From Lysobacter spongiicola DSM 21749 (GTDB lineage: Bacteria > Pseudomonadota > Gammaproteobacteria > Xanthomonadales > Xanthomonadaceae), in NCBI RefSeq assembly GCF_900167055.1, contig NZ_FUXP01000002.1:186001-250000 (forward strand): a stretch of DNA of 64,000 nucleotides, in the 5' to 3' direction. How positions within the stretch are numbered: the first letter of the stretch is position 1; each line of letters opens with the position of its first letter. Under the pieces are notes generated by a model. It was given only the letters and a program-made list of their open reading frames with translations, did not search any database and had not been told where the DNA came from. Below are positions 26,741 through 35,895 of this stretch, piece after piece. Both the position numbers and the translations under genes were made by a program.

Positions 26741-28465
26741 TCAGAACGGCACTACGCTGACGTCGTCCACCTGGAAGCCGACTCCCGCATCCGGTCCCAT
26801 CACGTGCAGGGACACCGAGTGCAGGGTGCCGACCGGCTCGATCCGGAAGCTGCCCGAAAGTGCCGTCCAGCTCGTGCTGTCCGCGGCTGCCCAGGCAATG
26901 CGCTGCCAATCATGGCCACTGTCGTCGTGCACCAGTACCCACAGCGAAACGGGCTCGTTACGGCCGGTGACCTTCACCTGGGCGTCCGCACGATAATCGA
27001 CGCCGGCCTCAAGCCCCACGAGTTCCTGCCTCACGTCGTCGTACCAGGCGGTGCGCTCGGACAACCGCAGGCTGCGGCTGCTGTCGAAGCCCTCCGCCGC
27101 CACGCCGATGCGCCCACCGTATGTCCGTGCCCAGGAAGTCGCGTTGCCGCTCTCGAAGTCGCCGTTGCGGACCAGGTTGCCCGAGGCATCGTCGTCACCG
27201 CCGACCGGGGCGACGCGCACGCTGTCGGCATAGAACGCGACGCCTGCGGCGGGTCCGTATACGAGCAGCCGCACGCGGCTCCCGGCGGGCACCTGGTGGG
27301 TGAAACGGCCATCGATCTCGGTCCAGCCGTTGGTCACCCCGAAGCGACCGAGGTCCACGTAGCTCTGCCCACCGTTGACCTCCAGCACCACCCGGGCGGT
27401 ATCGCTGGACTTGCCCTGCAGCCGCATCCAGAGGCTGAAATCGTACTCGGCCCCCGTCTGCAGCTTTCCGGTGAGCTCCTGGGCGATCCCGGATGCATAG
27501 GAGCTGCGACTGGCGACGGCCACGCCCTGCTTGCCGCCGTGCCGCCGCTGGCTGCTGAGCGACAGGCTGCCACCGTGGACGCCGGCCCAGGCATCCAGGC
27601 TGCCCTCGAAACTGGGATTGGTTACCACGTTGCTCCCCTGCGGAGGCACCGGCAGCTCGGGGTCGGGCGTGGGATCGGGGTTGGGATCCGTTCGCGACGG
27701 CCGATAGTCGGGATACTGGTTGGCCATGAGTCCCAGCGAGCGTGCCGCATCGGCGGTGGATGCGTTGCCGCAGGCCGAACCGTTGCAGCTCTGGCGCGGA
27801 TTCGAAAAGCGATAGACGTAGTTGGTGTTGAACAGGTACGCGTACGCCATCAGGGTGGCGAATGAGTAGTCCACTCCGTAGCCCATGCCATAGGTGTGGT
27901 GGCCGCCGGAGGTGTCACCCTGCCTGCGGCTGTGCATCAGCCCCATGTTGTGGCCCAGCTCATGGGTGAAGGTGAGGTAGCCGCAATCGATCGCGGAGCT
28001 GCTATAGGCCATGTTCTTGGACTGCGGGGTGATCACCCCGCCGCTGCTCTGTCCAAGCCAGCCGACCCCGCACAGGCCGCCGGGCGCCATGTTGAGCAGC
28101 CCGACGAAGTCGGCACCATGGTCGTCCCGCAGTGCATGGATCGCGTTGTCGTAATACGTGATCTGGTTCAGCGCGGTATTGCCGGTATAGCGGTAGCTGG
28201 AATTGTTGCTCTGCACGCTGTGGACCAACCGAAGGCGGATGTCCACGTCACTGGTCTGGTAGGCCTGGTTCGACTGCGCGATGTACTGGTTGAGCCGGGT
28301 TTCGATGTTGCCGCCGTACTGGGCCGCTTCGGGGGTGTAGACGTACATGATGTCGACGACGTTTTCGGCAGCCGCGGTGCCGGCAAGTACGGTGCCGACC
28401 AGTGCCAGCGCGAGTACCGCCGGTCGACGGGAGCCACGGCGGGCGGTCGGGCAAGGGATGTCCAT
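26741..28465 (-). CDS. secreted reprolysin-like metzincin peptidase with two C-terminal carbohydrate-binding-like modules
   Basis: Exported zinc endopeptidase, 574 aa. The signal peptide is about 1-33 (ending GTAAA) and the mature catalytic domain begins almost at once with VVDIMYVYTPEAAQ. The zinc site is HELGHNMGLMH (168-178), a full metzincin motif HExxHxxGxxH, with a downstream Met-turn candidate in FATLMAYAY. A Pro/Asp-rich linker (DPNPDPTPDPELPVPP) leads to two tandem modules of the CBM4/9 type (about 285-425 and 435-574, each starting N-x-x-F/D-E-x). No prodomain is present in this chain; the gene 138 bases upstream seems to encode one. The start at 28465 has AAGGAT upstream. Confidence 0.88.
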   Translation of the reverse strand: MDIPCPTARRGSRRPAVLALALVGTVLAGTAAAENVVDIMYVYTPEAAQYGGNIETRLNQYIAQSNQAYQTSDVDIRLRLVHSVQSNNSSYRYTGNTALNQITYYDNAIHALRDDHGADFVGLLNMAPGGLCGVGWLGQSSGGVITPQSKNMAYSSSAIDCGYLTFTHELGHNMGLMHSRRQGDTSGGHHTYGMGYGVDYSFATLMAYAYLFNTNYVYRFSNPRQSCNGSACGNASTADAARSLGLMANQYPDYRPSRTDPNPDPTPDPELPVPPQGSNVVTNPSFEGSLDAWAGVHGGSLSLSSQRRHGGKQGVAVASRSSYASGIAQELTGKLQTGAEYDFSLWMRLQGKSSDTARVVLEVNGGQSYVDLGRFGVTNGWTEIDGRFTHQVPAGSRVRLLVYGPAAGVAFYADSVRVAPVGGDDDASGNLVRNGDFESGNATSWARTYGGRIGVAAEGFDSSRSLRLSERTAWYDDVRQELVGLEAGVDYRADAQVKVTGRNEPVSLWVLVHDDSGHDWQRIAWAAADSTSWTALSGSFRIEPVGTLHSVSLHVMGPDAGVGFQVDDVSVVPF

Positions 28466-28603
28466 ATCGGTTGATCCTTCGGTTTCGGGGGAGGAATGGC
28501 CGGCCGCGAAGCCGGCGCGGAGAGACACCGCCGGGTTTGCCGGCGGCTGGGAGAAGACATACGACGCGGCGCGGCGAGGCGCCACGCAGCGGCGCTGGCC
28601 CGG

Positions 28604-29350
28604 TCAGTAGCCGCCTGGCGGCGCAGCCGAATCAGCGGGGTCGGGCACCAGCACGTCAGGCTGGTCGAAGTCCTGGTGGCGACGCAGGGTATTGACGTTG
28701 GCGATCCAGCCCATCCGTCCTTCGGCTTCCAGGCTGTAGGTGCCGCTGCTGGTGCTGATGTTGCCGAAGCTGGAATCCGCACCCTGGGTAAAGACCGCCG
28801 GCAGGGAATCCCCATCGACATCAAGCACGTGGCCGAACCATGACTTGTCCCCGTTTGGATGGACCTGGACATCGTCGACCCGGATGGTATGGATCTTGCC
28901 GTCGTCCGGGGTACGCAGCGTCAGCCGGGAGCCCACCGCGAGGTCAGACAGCGCGCGCCGGTTGAACTCCACGTAGGTGCGGTCATCGACGCCGAAAGGC
29001 AGCTTCCCGGCGAAGTGCGCCTTCACCTCTGGATCGGGGACATAGAGGGTATCCGGAGCCAGCCCGGTGGCATACTCCGGCGGATCGACCGGATCCACCG
29101 GTGGCAGCCCTTCGGGAATCGGCGGCGCGCCTGCACCTGGAGCAGTGGCATCCGTGGTTCCGCCGTTCGCGCGGGAGCGGCTCCCACTCGAGCCAACCTC
29201 GCTCGCGACGGGATCGCCAGCATCACGCGGTCTCTCGGTATCGGGTGCATCGGGAATATGCGCGGGGGCCCTGACGAAAAAGGCACCGGCGGCAACGATG
29301 GAAACGGTCGCGACGACGAAGGCGCCCCTGCGCCAATTGGAATGCGTCAT
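28604..29350 (-). CDS. exported protein resembling the prodomain of reprolysin-like peptidases
   Basis: A 248-residue protein with an N-terminal hydrophobic export/anchor segment (about 8-30) and a low-complexity Pro/Gly/Ala stretch to about residue 85. A compact domain follows: VEFNRRALSDLAVGSRLTLR, VHPNGDKSWFGHVLDVDG, FGNISTSSGTYSLEAEG. This order and wording are what I know from the N-terminal propeptide of one-chain bacterial M12-type metalloproteases. It stops just where such proteins continue into their catalytic domain. The next gene (26741-28465) supplies that domain with its own signal peptide. I infer a separately encoded prodomain, chaperone or inhibitor. The ATG at 29350 is 48 bases behind a probable transcript start. 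Confidence 0.65.
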   Translation of the reverse strand: MTHSNWRRGAFVVATVSIVAAGAFFVRAPAHIPDAPDTERPRDAGDPVASEVGSSGSRSRANGGTTDATAPGAGAPPIPEGLPPVDPVDPPEYATGLAPDTLYVPDPEVKAHFAGKLPFGVDDRTYVEFNRRALSDLAVGSRLTLRTPDDGKIHTIRVDDVQVHPNGDKSWFGHVLDVDGDSLPAVFTQGADSSFGNISTSSGTYSLEAEGRMGWIANVNTLRRHQDFDQPDVLVPDPADSAAPPGGY

Positions 29351-29404
29351 GCAGGTCTTGCTCCCTGTATCCGGTCCGTGGACAACGTACAACTCCGAGG
29401 CCCC

Positions 29405-29410
29405 ATTCTA
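29405..29410 (-). promoter_or_regulatory. -10 box ahead of the prodomain/metzincin pair
   Basis: TAGAAT on the minus strand sits in the loop of a GGCCCC/GGGGCC inverted repeat (29399-29416). Transcription would start near 29398. The stem around the box could be an operator. No good -35 was seen. Confidence 0.4.
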
Positions 29411-29491
29411 GGGGCCGCGTCCAGGGCGGACGTTTGACCGACGTCCCGGTTTTTCCGCACCCCGGCGTAGGGTGCGCGGACACTCAACGCG

Positions 29492-31168
29492 TCACGGCCG
29501 CTGGTAGACCGCCTCTCCGTCGACCCAGGTCGACAGCACCTGGAGCTCGTCCAGTTGCGCCGGATCGATCGCCAATGGGTCCTGCGCGAGCAGCACGAAA
29601 TCGGCGCGCTTGCCGACGGCGAGGCTGCCGACGCGGTCCTCTGCGAAGCCGGCGTATGCGGCATCCCGGGTGAAGCCGCGCAAGGATTCCCACGCGGTGA
29701 GCTTCTCCTGCGGGAGCCAGCCCCCTTCCGGCATGCCCTGTGCATCGGTGCGGGTGGCGGCCGCATACAGACCCAGGCGCGGGTCGACCGATTCGACCGG
29801 GAAGTCCGACCCCAGGGCGAGACGTGCCCCGGCATCGCGCAGCTTGCGCCACGCGTAGGCCCACTGGATGCGTTCGGGGCCGGTACGCTCGGCCGCCCAT
29901 GGCATGTCGGACGTCGCATGGGTGGGCTGCATCGAGGCGATCACGCCCAGTGGCGCGAACCGGGGGATGTCAGGACCGGTGAGGATCTGCGCATGTTCGA
30001 TCCGCCAGCGGTGATCGCTTTCGGCGTCGCTGCCCAGGACCTGTTCGAAGGCATCGAGTACGACGCGGTTGCCACGGTCCCCGATCGCATGGGTGGCGAC
30101 CTGGACATCGCATTCCTTGGCCCGTGCCGCCACGTCCACCAGTTGACCGGGCGTCATCAGCAGCAGGCCGTCATTGCCCGAGTCATCGCTGTAGTCCTCG
30201 ATCAAGGCCGCACCGCGGCTGCCGAGTGCGCCGTCGATGTAGAGTTTCACGGCGCGCATCTGCAGCCTGCCGCCGGGATGCATATACGTACCGTTGTCGC
30301 ACAGCCACGCCAGCGCGTCGCTGTCGCCATCGGCCATCGCGTGGATGCGCAACGGCATGTCACCGCGGTCGGCCAACGCCTGGTAGGCACGTAATTGTTC
30401 CAGCGAGACCCCGGCATCATGGACGCCGGTCAGCCCGTGCTCGACCGCCATTTCCATGCCGAGGGAAAGCGCCCGCTCGGTGTCGGCCGCGTCCATCGAT
30501 GGCAGCGCCGACTCGACCAGCGGCATCGCGCCATCGACGAATATGCCGGTCGCAGCACCACCTGCCTCGCGCACGATGCGGCCGCCCTCGGGCTGCCATT
30601 CGCCAGCCAGGTCCCGCCCCGATTTCGCCGCCGCTGCTTCCATCGCCGCGCTGTTCGCCCAGCCGGCGTGGCCGTCGATGCGGGTCAGCCAGACCGGGCG
30701 GTCCGGAAAGGCGGCGTCGAGGTCGGCTGCGGTCGGAAACGACCGTTCCGGCCAGTCGTTCTGGTCCCACCCGCGACCGACCAGCCATTCGCCTTCCGGC
30801 AGGTCGGCAGCGAAGGCACGCAGCCGCTCCACCACCTCCTGCTTGCTGGCGCTGCCGACCAGGTCGGCCTGCATCCGCGTCATGCCAAGACCCGCGACGT
30901 GTCCGTGGGCGTCGATCAGGCCTGGCACCACCGTCGCCCCGGCGAAGTCGAGGCGCTCGGCATCGGGGTAACGCCGCAGCAATTCGCTGCGCCCGCCCAG
31001 CGCGAGGATCTCGCCGTCTTCGTCGAAGGCCAGCGCCTCCACCTCCGGCTGCACGGCATCCATGGTGTGGATACGCCCCGCCGCCAGTACCGTCACGTCC
31101 GCTGCCATCGCCTGGCACGACAGCGCCAGCCCGACCGCCACACCCAACACTCCCGTGGTCCTGCGCAT
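29492..31168 (-). CDS. exported amidohydrolase (YtcJ-like)
   Basis: Metal-dependent hydrolase of the amidohydrolase superfamily, 558 aa. A signal peptide ending QAMAAD is followed by the N-terminal beta part and the metal motif DAHGHVAGLG. Later come DGHAGWANSAA, the motif VATHAIGDRGN, RIEHAQ and LGSDFPVESVDP, all YtcJ marks. Substrate unknown; many relatives are annotated loosely as N-substituted formamide deformylases. The ATG at 31168 begins the signal peptide. It is divergent from ybeZ across 93 bases. Confidence 0.88.
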   Translation of the reverse strand: MRRTTGVLGVAVGLALSCQAMAADVTVLAAGRIHTMDAVQPEVEALAFDEDGEILALGGRSELLRRYPDAERLDFAGATVVPGLIDAHGHVAGLGMTRMQADLVGSASKQEVVERLRAFAADLPEGEWLVGRGWDQNDWPERSFPTAADLDAAFPDRPVWLTRIDGHAGWANSAAMEAAAAKSGRDLAGEWQPEGGRIVREAGGAATGIFVDGAMPLVESALPSMDAADTERALSLGMEMAVEHGLTGVHDAGVSLEQLRAYQALADRGDMPLRIHAMADGDSDALAWLCDNGTYMHPGGRLQMRAVKLYIDGALGSRGAALIEDYSDDSGNDGLLLMTPGQLVDVAARAKECDVQVATHAIGDRGNRVVLDAFEQVLGSDAESDHRWRIEHAQILTGPDIPRFAPLGVIASMQPTHATSDMPWAAERTGPERIQWAYAWRKLRDAGARLALGSDFPVESVDPRLGLYAAATRTDAQGMPEGGWLPQEKLTAWESLRGFTRDAAYAGFAEDRVGSLAVGKRADFVLLAQDPLAIDPAQLDELQVLSTWVDGEAVYQRP

Positions 31169-31261
31169 GTACGGCCCGCCATCGCTCGAAGGTCGGGACA
31201 CTTTGCGAAAACCCCGCGCCGGGCGCAAGCTGGCCCCTCCCCCCTGCAGCCTCCTGCACCG

Positions 31262-32248
31262 ATGGCCTCACGCACGACTTCCGAATTCACCCTCGATCCG
31301 CCCGACGCCGAACGCCTCGCCAACCTCAACGGTCCCTTCGAAGGGCACCTGCGCATGATCGAACTGCGCACCGGCGTGGAAATATCGAGCCGCGGCAATG
31401 TCTACCGTCTCACCGGGCCCAAGGCCATGGTCGGGAAGACCGAAACGCTGCTGCGCGGTCTCTGGGGCGATGCCGACAACGAGACGCTGGATGAACCTGC
31501 GATCCACCTCGCCCTGGCGGGGATCGACCCGCCGCCCGGAAAGGATGGGGACTACGAACCGCAGGAGGTCGCCATCCGCGTCAAGCGCGGCACCATCCGC
31601 GGCCGCGGCCAGAACCAGGCGCGCTACCTGCACGCCATCGCCACCCACGACATCAACTTCGGCATCGGCCCGGCCGGTACCGGCAAGACCTTCCTGGCCG
31701 TCGCCAGCGCGGTCGAGGCGCTCAACGAGTCCCGCGTGCAACGGCTGGTGCTGGTGCGTCCTGCGGTCGAGGCCGGGGAGAAGCTGGGCTTCCTGCCGGG
31801 CGATCTCACCCAGAAGGTCGATCCCTACCTGCGCCCGCTCTACGACGCGCTGTACGAGATGTTCGGCGTGGAAAAGGTGGTCAAGCTGCTGGAGAAGAAC
31901 GTCATCGAGATCGCCCCGCTGGCTTACATGCGCGGGCGCACGCTCAACGACGCGTACGTGATCCTCGACGAGGCGCAGAACACCACCATCGAGCAGATGA
32001 AGATGTTCCTGACCCGCATCGGTTACGGGAGCACCGCGGTCGTCACCGGCGACCTCACCCAGATCGACCTGCCCAAGCACCAGAAGTCCGGGCTGAAGGA
32101 CGCGCTGGACGTGCTGCGCAACGTCGATGGCATCAGCTTCACGTTCTTCGAGGCACGCGACGTCGTCCGCCACCCGCTGGTCGCCAGGATCGTCAACGCC
32201 TACGACGCGCGTGACGAGCAGGACGGCCAGACCGGCCCCAACACCTGA
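31262..32248 (+). CDS. ybeZ: PhoH-like ATPase YbeZ
   Basis: Cytosolic P-loop ATPase (328 aa) working with YbeY in rRNA processing. The N-terminal KH-like part (about 30-70) precedes Walker A GPAGTGKT (136-143) and Walker B VILDEAQN (233-240). RGRTLND and the sensor [12 protein letters not shown] are typical. The start is ATG at 31262. It leads the plus-strand run ybeZ-ybeY-corC-DUF4105-corA. Confidence 0.95.
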   Translation: MASRTTSEFTLDPPDAERLANLNGPFEGHLRMIELRTGVEISSRGNVYRLTGPKAMVGKTETLLRGLWGDADNETLDEPAIHLALAGIDPPPGKDGDYEPQEVAIRVKRGTIRGRGQNQARYLHAIATHDINFGIGPAGTGKTFLAVASAVEALNESRVQRLVLVRPAVEAGEKLGFLPGDLTQKVDPYLRPLYDALYEMFGVEKVVKLLEKNVIEIAPLAYMRGRTLNDAYVILDEAQNTTIEQMKMFLTRIGYGSTAVVTGDLTQIDLPKHQKSGLKDALDVLRNVDGISFTFFEARDVVRHPLVARIVNAYDARDEQDGQTGPNT

Positions 32249-32261
32249 GCTGCGCACCGCG

Positions 32262-32735
32262 ATGACCCTCGGCCCCGCCCGTCTCGACGTCTCGATCAGC
32301 TACGGGGTCCCGCGCGCCGGCGTCCCGGCCGCCGTCAGTTTCCGCCGCTGGGTCGCGGCAGCACTGGACGGCCGCATCCGCGAGGCCGACCTCGCCATCC
32401 GCCTGGTGGATGCCAAGGAGGGGCGTGCGTTCAACCGCCACTACCGCGGCAAGGACTACGCGACCAACGTCCTCAGCTTCCCGGCCGACCTGCCGGAAGG
32501 GGTGCAGCTTCCGCTGCTGGGTGACCTGGTGATCTGCACCCCGGTGGTGGCCCGGGAAGCGCGTGAACAGGGCAAGTCCCTGAACGAGCACTACGCCCAC
32601 CTGACGGTGCACGGCGTGCTGCACCTGCTCGGCTGGGACCACGAGGACGACACGGAAGCCGAGTGCATGGAGCAGCTGGAGCGCGAAATCCTGGCCACGA
32701 TGGGTATCGCGGACCCTTACCTGCCGGGCGGCTGA
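32262..32735 (+). CDS. ybeY: endoribonuclease/rRNA maturation factor YbeY
   Basis: Zinc-dependent RNase-like protein needed for 16S rRNA 3' maturation and ribosome quality control. The metal motif [11 protein letters not shown] is at 117-127, and TNVLSFPAD (68-76) is also conserved. The protein is 157 aa. It begins 13 bases after ybeZ. Confidence 0.95.
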   Translation: MTLGPARLDVSISYGVPRAGVPAAVSFRRWVAAALDGRIREADLAIRLVDAKEGRAFNRHYRGKDYATNVLSFPADLPEGVQLPLLGDLVICTPVVAREAREQGKSLNEHYAHLTVHGVLHLLGWDHEDDTEAECMEQLEREILATMGIADPYLPGG

Positions 32736-32799
32736 TCACGCACCCGGGCCACGGCGATGCGCTAGACTCGTCCCGACGCCCTTCCCCCCGGGCGTATCC

Positions 32800-33711
32800 A
32801 TGAATGCACCAATGTCCGAGGACGACAGTAGTACCCCAACATACGCAGCCACGGCCGACGCGCCCGAGCGCGCTTCCGAGAAGCGCCGCTCCTGGCTGGA
32901 CCGCATCAGCTCCGCACTTTCCGGCGAGCCGACCACCCGCGAGGACCTGGTCGAACTGCTTCGCGATGCACAGGCCGACGGCCTCATCGCCGCCGACACC
33001 CTGACCATGATGGAAGGCGCGATCGCCGTTTCCGACCTCACCGTCGGCGACGTCATGATCCCGCGCTCGCAGATGGTCGCCCTGCCCGCCGAAGCGCCAT
33101 TCCTGGATCTGATGAGGCTGGTGGTCGAGTCGGGCCACTCGCGCTTCCCGGTACACGGCGAGGACAAGGACGAGATCCTCGGCATCCTGCTGGCCAAGGA
33201 CCTGCTGCGCGGCGTCGTCGCCGACAACGGCCCGGCCAGCGTGCACGCCCTGCTCCGCCCGGCGGTCCTGATCCCCGAATCTAAGCGGCTGGACATCCTG
33301 CTGCGCGAGTTCCGGCAGTCAAGAAACCACATGGCGATCGTCATCGACGAGCACGGCGGGGTGGCCGGCCTGCTCACCATCGAAGACGTGCTCGAGCAGA
33401 TCGTCGGCGAGATCGACGACGAGCACGACGACGCCGAGGATCCCAACGCCCTGATCGCCGCCCAGGCGGATGGCCAGTTCGTGGTGGATGCCCTGACGCC
33501 GATCGAGGACTTCAACGAGCGCTTCGGTGCCGACTTCGACGATGACGAGTACGACACCATCGGCGGCCTGGTCACCGCCGCCATCGGCCACCTGCCCGAA
33601 GCCGGCGAGGAACTGACCCTGGACCGTTTCGTGTTCCGCGTGTCCGGCGCCGATGCCCGGCGCGTGCACGCATTCCATGTCAGCGTACTGGGCGAGCTGG
33701 AACATGCCTGA
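32800..33711 (+). CDS. corC: CorC/HlyC-type CBS-domain protein (YbeX)
   Basis: Cytosolic protein (303 aa) with paired CBS domains (about 75-200; DVMIPRSQMVAL, SRFPVHGEDKDEILGILLAKDLL, MAIVIDEHGGVAGLLTIEDVLEQIVGEI). A C-terminal CorC_HlyC domain (about 215-300) follows. Linked in E. coli to magnesium/cobalt efflux and, as YbeX, to ribosome metabolism. It sits in the conserved ybeZYX order. A corA gene follows one gene later, which supports a metal-ion context. Confidence 0.93.
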   Translation: MNAPMSEDDSSTPTYAATADAPERASEKRRSWLDRISSALSGEPTTREDLVELLRDAQADGLIAADTLTMMEGAIAVSDLTVGDVMIPRSQMVALPAEAPFLDLMRLVVESGHSRFPVHGEDKDEILGILLAKDLLRGVVADNGPASVHALLRPAVLIPESKRLDILLREFRQSRNHMAIVIDEHGGVAGLLTIEDVLEQIVGEIDDEHDDAEDPNALIAAQADGQFVVDALTPIEDFNERFGADFDDDEYDTIGGLVTAAIGHLPEAGEELTLDRFVFRVSGADARRVHAFHVSVLGELEHA

Positions 33712-34906
33712 GCGCCGCGGCCGCACGGCGCGGCTGCTGCTGGCCCTGGCGCTCTGGACCTGGAGTTGCGTCGCCTTCGCCGCGCCCCGCATCGGCGTGG
33801 TGACGATGCAACCGGGGGAGATATTCTTCGAGCGCTTCGGCCACAACGCGATCGTGGTGGCCGATCCTGTCGACGGCAGCGTCACCTCGTACAACTTCGG
33901 CTTCTTCGACCCCACCGAAGAGGATTTCATCGCCCGCTTCGTGCGCGGCGACATGCGCTACCGGCTGGTTGCGCTACCGCTTGAGCAGGACCTCGAGTAC
34001 TACCGCGATGTCGGACGCGGCGTGTCGCTGCAGTGGCTGGACCTGGACGCACGTGATGCCTCCGAACTCGCCGCGGCACTCGCCGAGAATGCCCGGCCGG
34101 AAAACGCCCATTACGGCTACGACTACTTCCTGGACAACTGCTCCACGCGGGTCCGCGATGCGCTGGACCGTGCGCTGGGCGGGCGCCTGCACCAGCAGCT
34201 CGATACCCGGCGCGCCACCACGTTCCGCAGCGAATCGACCCGTCTCGCCTCCCCCGACTTCTGGATGTGGCTGGGGTTTGACATCGGCCTGGGGCCTGCC
34301 GCGGACGTACCACTCGATGGGTGGGCCGAAGCCTTCGTGCCAATGCGCCTGGAGGACGAGCTCGCGGCAGCGGTAAACCGGCAGGGGCGCCCGCTGGTGG
34401 TGGATCAGCGGTTGCTGATTCCCCACCGGTTGCCACCGGAACCGGAGATGGCCGGGACGCCGCGACCATGGTGGCCGTGGTTGCTGGCCGGCCTTGGCCT
34501 CGCGGCGGTGGTCGTGGGCGCGGGTGCCCGCCTCCGCCGGACGTGGGCCACGGTTGCCTTCAGTTTCTGGCTGGTGTCGGGCCTGCTCTCGGCGCTGATG
34601 CTCTTCATCTGGTTCGGGACCGCGCACGAGTTCGGCTGGGCAAATCGCAACCTGCTCCTGTTCAGCCCGTTCGGGTGGCTGCTGTTGCCGGCGGCCTGGC
34701 GGGTCCTGAGGCGCGGGACACCGGCGCGCTGGTCGACGTGGCTGGCGTGGGTGGTGGCCGCAGGCTCGGCATGTGCGCTGGTGATGTACTGGCTGGAACC
34801 GTTTCCGCAGCGACACCTGCACTGGATCGTCGCGATCCTGCCGGTCCAGCTTGCTTTGGCCTGGACGCTCCAATCAATCCGGGGGCATGGCACCATCCGC
34901 CGATGA
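33704..34906 (+). CDS. DUF4105 membrane protein
   Basis: A 400-residue protein with a signal-like N-terminus (to about residue 24). The luminal DUF4105 domain has GEIFFERFGHNAIVV, YNFGFFDP and the paired-residue motif YDYFLDNCSTRVRDALD. C-terminal membrane helices fill about 247-400. The Phe-Gly-His-Asn and Asn-Cys-Ser/Thr-Arg motifs resemble the His and Cys of NlpC/P60-like folds, but no function is established. Its ATG overlaps corC by eight bases and its stop overlaps corA by four, in the place where many relatives carry lnt. Confidence 0.82.
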   Translation: MPERRGRTARLLLALALWTWSCVAFAAPRIGVVTMQPGEIFFERFGHNAIVVADPVDGSVTSYNFGFFDPTEEDFIARFVRGDMRYRLVALPLEQDLEYYRDVGRGVSLQWLDLDARDASELAAALAENARPENAHYGYDYFLDNCSTRVRDALDRALGGRLHQQLDTRRATTFRSESTRLASPDFWMWLGFDIGLGPAADVPLDGWAEAFVPMRLEDELAAAVNRQGRPLVVDQRLLIPHRLPPEPEMAGTPRPWWPWLLAGLGLAAVVVGAGARLRRTWATVAFSFWLVSGLLSALMLFIWFGTAHEFGWANRNLLLFSPFGWLLLPAAWRVLRRGTPARWSTWLAWVVAAGSACALVMYWLEPFPQRHLHWIVAILPVQLALAWTLQSIRGHGTIRR

Positions 34907-35895
34907 CCAGCTCCAGCCTTCCCAGCGGTGTGGTGAACTGTGCCGCCTATGATCGATCGGGCCAGCGCAGCGACATCAGCATCGATGCGATCAGCGACGT
35001 CCTCGACGCCGATGACGGCAGCTTCGTCTGGCTCGGCCTCTACGAACCTGACGAGGCGCTGCTCGACAAGCTGCAGGAGGAGTTCGGCCTGCACGACCTC
35101 GCGGTGGAGGATGCCCATCACGCCCACCAGCGGCCCAAGATCGAGACGTACGGGCAATCCCTGTTCATCGCCATCCATACCGCACAGCTGGTGGGTACCC
35201 GGATCCAGTTCGGCGAGACCCACCTGTTCGTCGGCCAGCACTACCTGGTCACCGTTCGCCACGGTGCTTCCACCACCTACGAAGCGGCCCGCGCACGCAT
35301 GGAGCGCGAGCCGGAGTTGCTGGCGCATGGCCCGGCCGCCGCCCTGTACGCGGTGCTCGACATGGCCGTCGACCGTTTCGCACCGATCGTGGATGAATTC
35401 GGGGCAGTGCTGAATTCGCTCGAGCAGGACATTTTTGCCGACGACTACCGCAAGCAGACCGTCAAGAAGCTGTACGACCTCAAGCGCGAACTCACCCGGC
35501 TCCGCATGGCCGCAGCCCCCCTCCAGGACATCCTGGCCCAGCTCACCCGCGCGCGGGGCGACCTGATCGGCGAGGAGATCCAGCTGTACCTGCGCGATGT
35601 CCATGACCACGTGGTCCGGGTCAACGAGACTACCGACACGCTGCGCGAGATGCTGACCGCGGCGGTCAGCGTGAACCTCGCACTGGTGACGGTGAGGCAG
35701 GGCGAGATCGTCAAGCGACTCGGCGCCTGGGCCGCACTGCTGGCGGCCCCCACGCTGGTGGCAAGCTGGTACGGCATGAACTTCGTGCACATGCCGGAGT
35801 TGCAGGGGCGCTGGGCCTACGGGGTGCTGGTTGCCGCGGTGGGTGGCGTGGTCCTGTGGCTGCACCGCATGTTCAGGCGCGCGGGGTGGTTGTAG
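34903..35895 (+). CDS. corA: CorA family magnesium/cobalt channel
   Basis: Inner-membrane pentameric divalent cation channel. The large N-terminal cytosolic domain has EEFGLHDLAVEDAHHAHQRPK. A long stalk helix follows, then TM1 with the selectivity signature YGMNF (GMN at 291-293) and TM2, ending in a basic tail. The protein is 330 aa. The ATG overlaps the DUF4105 stop (ATGA). The 3' end overlaps the ArsA-like gene on the other strand by 23 bases. Confidence 0.94.
   Translation: MTSSSLPSGVVNCAAYDRSGQRSDISIDAISDVLDADDGSFVWLGLYEPDEALLDKLQEEFGLHDLAVEDAHHAHQRPKIETYGQSLFIAIHTAQLVGTRIQFGETHLFVGQHYLVTVRHGASTTYEAARARMEREPELLAHGPAAALYAVLDMAVDRFAPIVDEFGAVLNSLEQDIFADDYRKQTVKKLYDLKRELTRLRMAAAPLQDILAQLTRARGDLIGEEIQLYLRDVHDHVVRVNETTDTLREMLTAAVSVNLALVTVRQGEIVKRLGAWAALLAAPTLVASWYGMNFVHMPELQGRWAYGVLVAAVGGVVLWLHRMFRRAGWL

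Noticed and set aside
30124-31494. An Arg/Pro-rich 456-codon frame on the plus strand
   Set aside because: Shadow of the amidohydrolase gene running into ybeZ; composition is typical of a wrong frame in high-GC DNA.
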